Part shown: positions 41,771 through 50,320 of the stretch, in pieces
Layout: every line of letters begins with the position of its first letter
Numbering within the stretch: the first letter of the stretch is position 1
Assembly: GCA_001769805.1 (NCBI GenBank)
Contig: MEPO01000022.1
Span: 1-64,000 of the forward strand
DNA: 64,000 nucleotides
Direction of reading: 5' to 3'
Origin: Bdellovibrionales bacterium GWA1_52_35
Lineage (GTDB): Bacteria > Bdellovibrionota > UBA1018
Translations under genes and position numbers: made by a program
Notes under the pieces: generated by a model
Told to the model about the DNA's origin: nothing
Databases searched by the model: none
The model's input: the letters and a program-made list of their open reading frames with translations, nothing else

Positions 41771-44523
41771 GCCTCCCTCCTCGCCACGGGCAGCGTTGAG
41801 GACATCCGAATTGGGTGAATGCGCTTACGGTATCTAAGCGAGAATTCCACCGCCTTCCAACTGGCCGGTAAAGGGGGGACTTCCCTCGCGACCCGGAAGC
41901 CTTCTGTATCAAAGCGCAGCCCCAGAAACCCCGTGACCAGCGCCTGCCAAGTCGCACCCATGCATGCGGGGTGAACTCCCAAAGCCGTATTGCTCATCAG
42001 ATTCTGAAGGTCGAGTTCGAGTGAACGTAGGAAGTAAGTCTCCGCTTCTTTTTCAAAACCGAGTTGCGCGGCGACCGTTGCATGAACCGGGGGCGAAAGA
42101 CTGCTGGCGTGATCCGTCAGAGGTTCATAATAACGGTAATTGGCCTCCATCACCTCCCGGGAGAAACGGTCCGGGAATAGAAAGAACAGCATCAGCACAT
42201 CGGCCTGCTTTACGAGCTGCGTAGAGCTTGTCTCCTGCCAGTTCAGGAGCCGGAGATACGGTGCGCGAAACCGATCCTCTTTGGAAAGCGGGGAGGGTTT
42301 CAATTTGTAAAACCCCTCGAACTGTTCGATGACACCGGCCTCATTGGGTCCTGGAAGATGGAGCTTTTCCAGGTACTCCGACCAATGCGCGGCTTCTTCG
42401 GGTGTGAGTGAAAGAAGGGCGACCAGCTGCGCAAATTTTTCCGGATCTTTCGATTTCAGCCACTGATGGCAACTCAGGGCGGCACTCACGTTGAAATGAG
42501 CCATCCAGTTCGTAAAGGCATTGTCGTTCACGCTGTGATGGTATTCGTCCGGGCCCACTACCCCGAGAATATGATACTGCCCGTCTTTCCAGGTGCTGCG
42601 GCTAATCCAGAACCGAGCGGTTTCGAAAAGAATTTCCGCTCCGTACTCGATCATGAACGAATCATCCAGTGTATGGTTCCAATAATTCCAGATCCCGTAG
42701 GCAATATCCGCCGAAATATGAATCTGCTGTGTTCCCGTGAAAATTGGAACCAGCTGTTTCTGACTTTTGATCAGCAGGCTCGTCGGAGTGACATCATCTC
42801 CACTGATCGTGGATTCCCAGGCATAGCAGGCTCCCTGGCAGCCGAATCCCCGGGCCCGCTCTCTTGCCCCATCCAGTGTGCGATGGCGATAACTCAGAAG
42901 TTTTCGGGCGATATCCGGAAAGTTCAAAACGAAGAATGGGAGCATGAAAATTTCGACATCCCAGAAGATATGGCCACCATAAGCCCTGCCTGAAAGTGAT
43001 CGGGCTCCGATGGAGTGCTCCGGATTGAGGCCTGCGGCAATCATGAGGTGATAGAGATTGAAGCGCATGGCTTGCGTGGTGCTCGGGTTTCCGACGAACT
43101 GGATATCAGCCTGCTCCCAGCGCTTTTCCCAAGTCTGGATATGTTCCAGAATTTTCAAATCGAAATCCGCAATGCTCTGGTTCCGGAGGTGATTCATTGC
43201 GAGCATCTGAGCCCGCCCCGAACCCTGGCCATCACTGTCGAAGATGGAAATAATGCGACGGACCCGCAATGTTTCGCGGGGTTTCACCGTCAGGTCCAAA
43301 GGTCCCTGGACCTGCTCGACCTTGCCGGTCGCGCCGTGGAAAACGTGGATTTGCGACCCGTAGGCAATTTCGATCTTAGAGGCTCTGGTTTTAAAAAGTG
43401 ACAGGCCATTCTGCTCCAGCAGATCGAGATGAGGATGATTCAATTCAAAATCCTCATCTTTCAGAGAAAAATCCAGGGTGACGGGAATAGGCCGTCCCTC
43501 CGCTTTCAGCTCGATTTCCTGCAGCAGCAGGTGGGGATCACTCAACGAACAGCAGCGCAGAGTCCGGATCGACAAATTTTCGTCCGGCCAATGATAGTGG
43601 TATTTTTCGAATGAGAGCCCCTTGCTCATGTCCAGATCACTCCGGTGATCCGGATTTCCGGGTTCGAGAAAGTCAAGTGTCCGGTTGCGTGCTGAAATGG
43701 AAAGGCGGAAAGGAAAGGGCAGGGGGACTATTTCCGCTGCTTTTCGACGCTGGGTGGATTCTCCCGGTTGAGACGGGATTAAAAACTCTGTTTCTGAATA
43801 CGGCAGCAGCTCACTCTTTTCATCGTAGACTCCGGAGATAAAGAGATCGGCCGCAGAAGCCGGAATCGGCATGTCCATGGAGCCCCGGATTCCCAGGTAG
43901 CCGTTTCCCAGGGCAAGAATACTTTCCATTTCGCGTTCACGGGCTGGATCAAAGCCAATGCTGGAAATTTTCCATTCGGGTGCATCCGTTGCGAAATGCT
44001 GGAGCCAGACCGGTGTTTGAATCTGGCGCAGAGAAAGCTGGTGCTCCAGATATTCCAGCAGCTTTTCGGAGTAGTAGTCCGCGCCCTGAATTCCGGCCCT
44101 CGCTTCCGAGGGGCCGAACTCATCGCCGAAAAATACGGTCTGCTGCGGCGAAATTCGAAGCTCAGGCAGCAGGTGGTCCCGGATCCAGGCCGCCGAATCG
44201 CTTTTGGAGGTCAGGGCGCTTTCTTCGGCTGGTTCAGCAACTCTCCGGTGTCGAAGGATCAGTTGACCTTCAGAGCTATAGCCGTAGATCTCCGAGCCGC
44301 GGTTCGTGAAAAGCACCAGATTTTTTCGCAAGCGGGGATGAATATATTGAGCCAGCTGCTTCCAGATAAGGCGCTCATGGTTTCCAGTGACCACGGCCGC
44401 ATAAGAGTTGGCCTCCAGCAAACCCGACAAGGCAACTACCAGACGTGGGAACTGCGTCAGGCGATCAGGAACTGCTGAGCCGTCCCAATCAAAAATAAAA
44501 AGCTGCTTTTCGGTAGGGTGCAT
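41767..44523 (-). CDS. HAD phosphatase fused to GH65 glycoside phosphorylase
   Basis: A protein of about 918 residues starts at ATG 44,523 with a HAD domain: FIFDWDGSAVP (residues 9-19, Asp12 and Asp14 the usual nucleophile and acid), AVVTGNHER and FFGDEFGP (about 130). From about 205 it is glycoside hydrolase family 65, with a catalytic Glu660 in GPDEYHH and FWDVEIFMLP as part of the sugar/phosphate pocket. GH65 enzymes phosphorolyse trehalose, maltose or kojibiose to beta-glucose-1-phosphate. The fusion recalls mycobacterial OtsB1-type proteins. Trehalose or maltose metabolism is the likely pathway. Substrate is unproven. Confidence 0.9.
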   Translation of the reverse strand: MHPTEKQLFIFDWDGSAVPDRLTQFPRLVVALSGLLEANSYAAVVTGNHERLIWKQLAQYIHPRLRKNLVLFTNRGSEIYGYSSEGQLILRHRRVAEPAEESALTSKSDSAAWIRDHLLPELRISPQQTVFFGDEFGPSEARAGIQGADYYSEKLLEYLEHQLSLRQIQTPVWLQHFATDAPEWKISSIGFDPAREREMESILALGNGYLGIRGSMDMPIPASAADLFISGVYDEKSELLPYSETEFLIPSQPGESTQRRKAAEIVPLPFPFRLSISARNRTLDFLEPGNPDHRSDLDMSKGLSFEKYHYHWPDENLSIRTLRCCSLSDPHLLLQEIELKAEGRPIPVTLDFSLKDEDFELNHPHLDLLEQNGLSLFKTRASKIEIAYGSQIHVFHGATGKVEQVQGPLDLTVKPRETLRVRRIISIFDSDGQGSGRAQMLAMNHLRNQSIADFDLKILEHIQTWEKRWEQADIQFVGNPSTTQAMRFNLYHLMIAAGLNPEHSIGARSLSGRAYGGHIFWDVEIFMLPFFVLNFPDIARKLLSYRHRTLDGARERARGFGCQGACYAWESTISGDDVTPTSLLIKSQKQLVPIFTGTQQIHISADIAYGIWNYWNHTLDDSFMIEYGAEILFETARFWISRSTWKDGQYHILGVVGPDEYHHSVNDNAFTNWMAHFNVSAALSCHQWLKSKDPEKFAQLVALLSLTPEEAAHWSEYLEKLHLPGPNEAGVIEQFEGFYKLKPSPLSKEDRFRAPYLRLLNWQETSSTQLVKQADVLMLFFLFPDRFSREVMEANYRYYEPLTDHASSLSPPVHATVAAQLGFEKEAETYFLRSLELDLQNLMSNTALGVHPACMGATWQALVTGFLGLRFDTEGFRVAREVPPLPASWKAVEFSLRYRKRIHPIRMSSTLPVARREA

Positions 44524-44606
44524 AAGGTGAATCTCTTCGCAGTTCCCGGGCCAACAGGCGTGCAAAAGGCTCCGTCACGGAGCAGAATTTGCATTTTTTG
44601 TCAGGC

Positions 44607-44990
44607 ATGTTACGAGCTTCGTTTTGGATCTTCTGGGCTTTGTTGTTCAGTTATCCTGCGGCGGCCATTGATGGTCCGCATGGCGGGCAGATTTTCCTGG
44701 ATGGCAGGAGTCAATACGAGCTGACGCGCGACAGGAATACCGGCCAGGTAATTTTTTACGCCCTCCATGCGGCTGAACCCCTGCCAGATCAGATTTCGAT
44801 CACCTTGTATTCGGACCCAGGCAATACGCAGCAGATTCGCCTCCAATCGGTGACGCCCAAGTATGAGCCCTATCGCCGCTATGAGAGTTATGATCCCGGT
44901 AAGATCTCCCCGAGTTCAGAATCCTTTGCAGGAATCGAACTGAGTTTCGGAATCGGAACTTTTCCGAGGACCCTGCGGTCATTAGGCTAG
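44607..44990 (+). CDS. Hypothetical secreted protein
   Basis: A 127-residue protein starts at ATG 44,607 (an upstream ATG at 44,589 would extend the N-terminus) with a signal peptide ending near AAA|I (about residue 20). The mature part contains strand-like segments and a Tyr-rich YEPYRRYESYD stretch with no cysteines. No family is recognised. It diverges from the HAD-GH65 gene and converges on the M48 protease gene with three bases between the stops. Confidence 0.55.
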   Translation: MLRASFWIFWALLFSYPAAAIDGPHGGQIFLDGRSQYELTRDRNTGQVIFYALHAAEPLPDQISITLYSDPGNTQQIRLQSVTPKYEPYRRYESYDPGKISPSSESFAGIELSFGIGTFPRTLRSLG

Positions 44991-44993
44991 GGG

Positions 44994-46244
44994 CTAGGGC
45001 GTGAAAGCCCGCAAAGCACGGATGCGCTGCAGGACGGGTGGGTGGCTGTAATCCAGCAGAATCTTAAGAGGATGTGGGGTGAGATTGGCCATGCTGTCAG
45101 CGCTTAGTTTTTTCAGCGCCAGAGCGAGCGCTTCGGGTTTTCCGTACGTCCGCGCCGAGAATTCGTCGGCTTCGAATTCGTGTTTTCGCGAAATCGCTTG
45201 CGTGACCAGCGAGAAAAGCCGCGTCACCGGTGAGTAGAGCAGGCTGATGAAGATCAGGCTCGAGTAAACAGAAACAAATTGCATTCCGAACGCATCGGCA
45301 ATTTGAGGATTCCCGATAAAAAACGAAAATGTGTAGAAAACGATGCCACTGACCAGAATCGTAAGGGCAATGGATTTCAATATGTGGTTGCGGCGGAAGT
45401 GTCCCACTTCATGGGCCAGAACAGCGACGAGCTCCTCGATCGAGTGCTTTTCAATCAGGGTATCAAAGAGGACGAGCCTGCGGAGTTTGCCAAAACCGGT
45501 GAAAAACGCATTCGCCTTGGTCGAGCGACGTGAGCCATCCATGGTGTAGACCCCCTCCAGATCGAAGTGCTCCCTGTTCATGTATTCAATGATTCGATTC
45601 CGAAGCTCGCCGTCTTTGAGGGGTTCAAATTTATTGAAAAGCGGCAGAATCCAAGCGGGTGCGATGTACATGAGGCTCAGCTGGACGGTCGTGATGAAAA
45701 GCCAGGCGTACAGCCAGGCACTCGGACCAAAACTCTGAAAGAAGTAAATCAGTCCTGCAAAAAGAGGAGCGCCGAGAATCACGGTCAGGAGCAGTCCTTT
45801 GAGCAGATCAGCAAGATAGGTTTTACCCGTGGTTTTGTTGAAGCCGTAGCGCTCTTCGATGACAAAAGTGGCATAGAACGAGAATGGCAGGCCCGTGAGC
45901 ATTTTCAAGAGCGACAAAATGGCAGCATAAAAAATTCCGAGCACGGGTTCCGAGCTGCTGAATCCTTGCGCGAAATCGCGGGCCAGCTGGTCAACCCAGT
46001 TGAAACCGCCGAGAAGCAGGAAAGCGATAAAGAGCGAAAGCGAAACGGTCCTTTGCACAAACCCAAACGAGGTATTGTCGCTTTTATACTGCCGAGCCTT
46101 TTCATAGCGTGCCGGATCATAGGTGCCCTGGAATTCATCGGGTAAAATCGGAGAGAATGCTTTGAGATCCAGAAAATCCGTGATCGAGTCGAGCAGGTAT
46201 TCGAGGGAGATCAGGATGAGAAAAATCAGCAGGTAAATGTTCAT
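44994..46244 (-). CDS. M48-family membrane metalloprotease (Ste24/CAAX protease-like)
   Basis: A 416-residue Ste24-type protease has several membrane segments, the zinc motif LAHEVGHFRRNH at about residues 275-286 and a second ligand in FEADEFSARTYG (about 355). An N-terminal region with the FYATFVIEERYGFN signature is typical of the Ste24 N-terminal domain. It probably cleaves membrane proteins at the envelope. The start overlaps the pncC stop (ATGA), forming a two-gene operon. Confidence 0.93.
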   Translation of the reverse strand: MNIYLLIFLILISLEYLLDSITDFLDLKAFSPILPDEFQGTYDPARYEKARQYKSDNTSFGFVQRTVSLSLFIAFLLLGGFNWVDQLARDFAQGFSSSEPVLGIFYAAILSLLKMLTGLPFSFYATFVIEERYGFNKTTGKTYLADLLKGLLLTVILGAPLFAGLIYFFQSFGPSAWLYAWLFITTVQLSLMYIAPAWILPLFNKFEPLKDGELRNRIIEYMNREHFDLEGVYTMDGSRRSTKANAFFTGFGKLRRLVLFDTLIEKHSIEELVAVLAHEVGHFRRNHILKSIALTILVSGIVFYTFSFFIGNPQIADAFGMQFVSVYSSLIFISLLYSPVTRLFSLVTQAISRKHEFEADEFSARTYGKPEALALALKKLSADSMANLTPHPLKILLDYSHPPVLQRIRALRAFTP

Positions 46245-46798
46245 AGTTCTGCTTTCAAAAATTCGTTTAAGAGTTCGAGCGCCCGGGCAGCAAAAAGATT
46301 CTTGTTTTCGATTCGCGACGTTCCCTCAGGACTGCGAAATTCCACGACTCGGGAAACGGGCTCCCGGTCAAGTTCATCGTTTCGCGCGAAGGCCAAGCCG
46401 ATATGACAGAGCCCTACCGGTTTCTGCATCGTACCGCCCAGAGGGCCGGCCACTCCGGTCAGGGAAATGGAGATGAATAGTGAAGGGGGCAGAAGCCGGT
46501 TGACACTCCGGTCGCCAATCGCCCGGGTCATCCGGTCCAGGCCACCGCGCGCCATGGCCAGGGCGACTTCTCCAGAGACAGCTCCTTTGGCAAAAAGGAG
46601 TTCCGGTGAGACATTGACGAGTTCCTCTTTCGCCGAATTGTCATACGTGACGAGCCCGCCCCAGACGACCTCCGACGAGCCCGAGATATCGGTTAGGGCA
46701 TTGACCAGCAGCCCGCCGGTACAGGACTCCACCGTGCAAAGAAAGGCGTTCTTGTCTTTTAATATCTGCAGAAGCTGAATCACGCTCGCTGGGTCCAT
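46241..46798 (-). CDS. pncC: Nicotinamide-nucleotide amidohydrolase PncC (CinA C-terminal type)
   Basis: A 185-residue stand-alone PncC domain. It has the family blocks VESCTGGLLVNALTDISGSS (about residues 20-39), the GGLVTYDN segment, GAVSGEVA and a C-terminal LTGVAGPLGGT. PncC deamidates NMN to nicotinic acid mononucleotide in pyridine nucleotide recycling. It lacks the N-terminal MoaB-like domain of full CinA. It shares an operon with the M48 protease and is divergent from the radical SAM gene. Confidence 0.92.
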   Translation of the reverse strand: MDPASVIQLLQILKDKNAFLCTVESCTGGLLVNALTDISGSSEVVWGGLVTYDNSAKEELVNVSPELLFAKGAVSGEVALAMARGGLDRMTRAIGDRSVNRLLPPSLFISISLTGVAGPLGGTMQKPVGLCHIGLAFARNDELDREPVSRVVEFRSPEGTSRIENKNLFAARALELLNEFLKAEL

Positions 46799-46810
46799 CG
46801 TTAGGATTTA

Positions 46811-49435
46811 TTGGGTTTAGGGCAAAAGGGCAAGGTCGTTGAAAGCAGAGGCGCGCTATGGCATCGTGTCAAAGTGACGCAGATACCATCGAAGCCACAG
46901 AATTACCTGGACTGGTACGCGAAGGTTTTCCCGGCGTTGACGGGTCATGGCCTCTGGCTGCGGGGTGATGAACTCAATACGCTCAGTGCAGACGAGTTCG
47001 AAAAACGCCATTTTCGTGTTATTTTTGCCCGTCTTTCCACCTATTTCGACACGGCGGATTCCTTTACGCAGGCCTATCTCTATCAACTGGCTGCCGATTT
47101 GCCCGGAGTTTTCCCGGATCTCAGCTATCTTCCGCCCCGGAACGATCTGCGCATCTTTGAAGCCGACGGTATCCCCTGGCTTTTAGGGGCGGGAACCAAG
47201 CGCGGGGCTTGCTCTTTTGACTGGCTGGGGATTAGCAATTCCATAGTTCAGGAGCTGATCAATCTTCCAAGTCTTCTGGTGAAGAGCGGGATTCCTCTTT
47301 CAAAAAAAGAGCGGCTCGCGCGCGCCGATCTGCCGCTCGTTGTTCTGGGCGGAGCCAATGCGCTTTACTCGACGGCTCTCTGGACGAGTGATCCGTGGGT
47401 GGACGGAATTTTCGTCGGAGAAAGCGATCAGGCGATCCGCAAGTTGCTGGAGATCTCGCGTGACGCGAAGGCGAGCGGGGCAGGCAAGGCAGAGCTGCTC
47501 CACGAATTGGAAAAGGTGGATGGTTTCCTTCAGCCGGACCAGCCCAGAAAAATCCGAAAAGCCATCATTTCCAAACTCGACGAAAGCATCCCTCATACGC
47601 GGGGGCCCGTCCCTTTTGTGGAAGAAACCCTCGGAGGCGGAGCGCTGCAGATCAGTGAAGGCTGTCCTTGTTTTTGCACGTTCTGTGCGGAATCCTGGGA
47701 TCGCAAGCCTTACCGCGAGCGCAGTGGTTCTTCGGTGGTGGAGACGGCACTTGCGGCCAAAGCTCATCGCGGACTGGACTCAGCGGATCTGTACAGTTTC
47801 AATTTCAACATGCACTCGGATTTTTACTCTATTCTCTGGGACTTGGTGCCCAGTTTTCGCTCAATTGGTCTGAAGAGCCAGCGCTTTGATCTTCTGGCCC
47901 ATGATCCGGTCATGGCGGAAGTGCAGCACGCGGTCGAAAAGGCCTCGTTCACCTGCGGTCTGGAAGGGATTTCTCCTCGTTTGCGCAAGTATCTGCAGAA
48001 GAATCTTTCAGACGCGGACCTCCGGCGTTCGCTGGCTTCCATATTCCAATCCAAGTGCCGGGAGATCAAGGTCTTCCTCATTGCCACCGGGCTGGAACAA
48101 AATGAGGATTTTGAGGCGTTCTCCGAGCTTCTGAGGACATTGAAAAGCCTTAAACAGGCTGCTCATTCCGGAGCCCGCGTGATCTTCTCAATGACGCCGC
48201 TTGTCCGATTTCCCTGGACGCCGCTCGAGTTTGAGGACGCTCCGGTGGAAGGCGTTTACGTGCGCGTCATCCGGCAAGTAATGGGACGGGTGCAGAGTTC
48301 CGGTTTTGAGTTTCGCGAAGCAGCGGACTTACCGGAATACTGGGTTTCGCAGGTCCTCGTTCGCGCAAAGGATGAAAAAATTTCAGAGGCACTCCTGAGT
48401 GCCGTCCAAAAAAGTGATTTTCTTTATTACCGTTCTGTCAGTCCGGCGTTCCGTAAACTTTTTGAAAATGAACTCACGATTTCTGGGCTTTCGACCACCG
48501 GACTCTTGCGCGGAATTTCGCCAACGGCTCAGGAATCCGAAGCGCCCTGGACCTGGATCGAAACAGGGGTGCTAAGATCGTTTCTTCGAGAATCCTGGGA
48601 GCAGAGCCGGCGTTTCGAAGAGTCGGCGTACTGCCTGGGGCGAAGCTGGGTGAAGGCCTCCTGCCTGCATTGTGGCGGCTGTCCCACGCGCTTTCATGTC
48701 CGGGACATTGTGCTCGCCAAGCAGGAACGCGCTTATTCGCTGGATCAATTCAAGGAGCGGGTGAAGCAACAGCGATTGAAGGAAATTGAACTCACTTTCG
48801 CGGTAACCGCCGGAATCAGGAGTCGCGGCGTTTCCCGGCGGATGCTCGGGGTGGCTCTTGCGCGAGCATTGATGCTGGAAGATCCACAGCTGGCTCGCGA
48901 CTGCCGTGGTTTCAGCGGCAGCTATTGGGGCGAGGATTTGGACGAAGTCTGGTTGGAAGGTGAGGAGTTTCTGCGCTTGCGGTGGAATGGCGCTTATAAT
49001 GGTGTGAACGCGCTTCAGAATATTCTCGCTGATCCGGCAAGGAGGGCGCGGATTCAGGAGCGGCTCGGCGATTGGGGGCAATTGATCAGCTTGGTTGATC
49101 AGGAAGCGTGCCGCCGGGAAGGAAAAAGAATTCTGCTTACGGCCAAAGCCCAGCCCTGTGTCGAATCCTACCTGCGGAAGCAGGATCTAAAACATACTCT
49201 TCGAAAAAGCGGGAACCGCGCCATCTATGAATTCATCCCGGCGGCCTTGAAGAAAGGCCTCTTCCGTTCCCTTGAGGTGAAGACCGAGGCGGATTTCACG
49301 GAGATCCAGGCGATCACCGGTCCGAAACTGACAGGAGTGGAGATACAGAGCTTTTGTAAAAACGCTTTTGTATTGCGGAATTCTGAGGACTGGATCCGAA
49401 GTCGCTGTAAAATCACGCAGGGCCAGATCAGTTAA
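46811..49435 (+). CDS. Large radical SAM protein
   Basis: A protein of up to 874 residues. The N-terminal 250 residues resemble a cobalamin-binding-like domain (LPLVVLGGANALYS, WVDGIFVGESDQAIRKLL). The radical SAM core starts at ISEGCPCFCTFC (about residues 280-291), which has the CX3CX2C cluster and an extra Cys. A Cys-rich CLHCGGCPTRF block lies near 618-628. A C-terminal part with SRRMLGVALARAL ... FSGSYWGEDLDE is like DUF2344 domains of similar proteins. The start is uncertain: no ATG is in frame upstream of the domain, so TTG 46,811 or GTG 46,874 are candidates. The product or substrate is unknown. Confidence 0.8.
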   Translation: MGLGQKGKVVESRGALWHRVKVTQIPSKPQNYLDWYAKVFPALTGHGLWLRGDELNTLSADEFEKRHFRVIFARLSTYFDTADSFTQAYLYQLAADLPGVFPDLSYLPPRNDLRIFEADGIPWLLGAGTKRGACSFDWLGISNSIVQELINLPSLLVKSGIPLSKKERLARADLPLVVLGGANALYSTALWTSDPWVDGIFVGESDQAIRKLLEISRDAKASGAGKAELLHELEKVDGFLQPDQPRKIRKAIISKLDESIPHTRGPVPFVEETLGGGALQISEGCPCFCTFCAESWDRKPYRERSGSSVVETALAAKAHRGLDSADLYSFNFNMHSDFYSILWDLVPSFRSIGLKSQRFDLLAHDPVMAEVQHAVEKASFTCGLEGISPRLRKYLQKNLSDADLRRSLASIFQSKCREIKVFLIATGLEQNEDFEAFSELLRTLKSLKQAAHSGARVIFSMTPLVRFPWTPLEFEDAPVEGVYVRVIRQVMGRVQSSGFEFREAADLPEYWVSQVLVRAKDEKISEALLSAVQKSDFLYYRSVSPAFRKLFENELTISGLSTTGLLRGISPTAQESEAPWTWIETGVLRSFLRESWEQSRRFEESAYCLGRSWVKASCLHCGGCPTRFHVRDIVLAKQERAYSLDQFKERVKQQRLKEIELTFAVTAGIRSRGVSRRMLGVALARALMLEDPQLARDCRGFSGSYWGEDLDEVWLEGEEFLRLRWNGAYNGVNALQNILADPARRARIQERLGDWGQLISLVDQEACRREGKRILLTAKAQPCVESYLRKQDLKHTLRKSGNRAIYEFIPAALKKGLFRSLEVKTEADFTEIQAITGPKLTGVEIQSFCKNAFVLRNSEDWIRSRCKITQGQIS

Positions 49436-49454
49436 GGACGACTTGTATTGCTGG

Positions 49455-49463
49455 TGTTATAAT
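49455..49463 (+). promoter_or_regulatory. Extended -10 promoter of the gene at 49,471 (leaderless)
   Basis: TGT followed directly by TATAAT (49,458-49,463) is an extended -10 box. Seven bases separate the box from ATG 49,471, so the transcript would begin at about the start codon. No consensus -35 is seen. Confidence 0.6.
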
Positions 49464-49470
49464 CAAATTC

Positions 49471-50205
49471 ATGAACAAACTTCCGCAGCGGCAATACCTC
49501 TCTCTGATTGTGGCCGGCTTTATTGTCCTTTCAGCTTTTTTCACACTGAATTCGCATGCGGATGAAGTTTACACCTTCATAGTCAAAAAGCAGGAAGAGA
49601 AAGCCAAAACCCGCTGGAGTCTGTCTGAGTGGCTGGAGACGCGCGACAAGATGCGCCTGATGGACCTCTGGCTGGCCATGCATTCGCCGAGCCCCTATGA
49701 ATTTTATTTGAGTGGCTCTTATCTCAGTGGGGAAAATGCTGGTTCTTCTAGATACAAAGGCTGGGATTTGTCCGCGGCCGCTTACGCTTCCATCTTTGGG
49801 TTGGGTTTTGAGCGCCAGACCTATTCGGGAGTATCCGAGAGTTCTGGATTATTTTTCTTGCGAGTCTTCGGATTTCACTCCCAGGGAACGAATATTACGC
49901 TCCAGGGCGGCATCAGCAATGCTGATCGGATGGAGGGACGTTTCAGGGGGGGCCTGGCTGGAGTGGCCAGCACGATTTACCTGGGCAAGTACTTCGGTCT
50001 GGACGGACTGTACCGGCATTCTTTTGATTCGGTTCCCAACGATAGTCCTGTGCGGCTCTCGGGCTCCCGTTTCGAAGGCGGAGCTTTCATTGATTTCAAA
50101 TTCCTGAGGGTTATCGGCAAATATTTCAGCGCCACAACAGAGCTGAGTTCGGGTGGTGAGCGGCGAAATAGCGGCGTGTCAGCTGGAATACAACTGTATT
50201 TTTAA
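49471..50205 (+). CDS. Outer-membrane beta-barrel-like protein
   Basis: A 244-residue protein has a signal peptide ending at about residue 30 (NSHA|D). A short helical region follows, then from residue 70 an alternating pattern of Gly, aromatic and polar residues with eight or so strands. The last residues are GIQLYF, ending in the aromatic residue required by the barrel-assembly machinery. No family name is recognised. No ribosome-binding site precedes the ATG. Confidence 0.65.
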   Translation: MNKLPQRQYLSLIVAGFIVLSAFFTLNSHADEVYTFIVKKQEEKAKTRWSLSEWLETRDKMRLMDLWLAMHSPSPYEFYLSGSYLSGENAGSSRYKGWDLSAAAYASIFGLGFERQTYSGVSESSGLFFLRVFGFHSQGTNITLQGGISNADRMEGRFRGGLAGVASTIYLGKYFGLDGLYRHSFDSVPNDSPVRLSGSRFEGGAFIDFKFLRVIGKYFSATTELSSGGERRNSGVSAGIQLYF

Positions 50206-50285
50206 GAACTAAAAATTTGTGCGGCAATTGAATTAAATCTATTTGGTTAAATCTATAATTTTCCAGCCTATTCGTGACCTTTTCT

Positions 50286-50315
50286 TTGTGATCCGAAGTT
50301 TTGCGTGATCATAAT
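50286..50315 (+). promoter_or_regulatory. Promoter of the histidine kinase gene (leaderless)
   Basis: TTGTGA (50,286-50,291), an 18-base spacer and CATAAT (50,310-50,315) end five bases before ATG 50,321. Transcription would start on the start codon. The 115-base gap from 50,206 holds no other feature. Confidence 0.5.
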
Positions 50316-50320
50316 GAATC

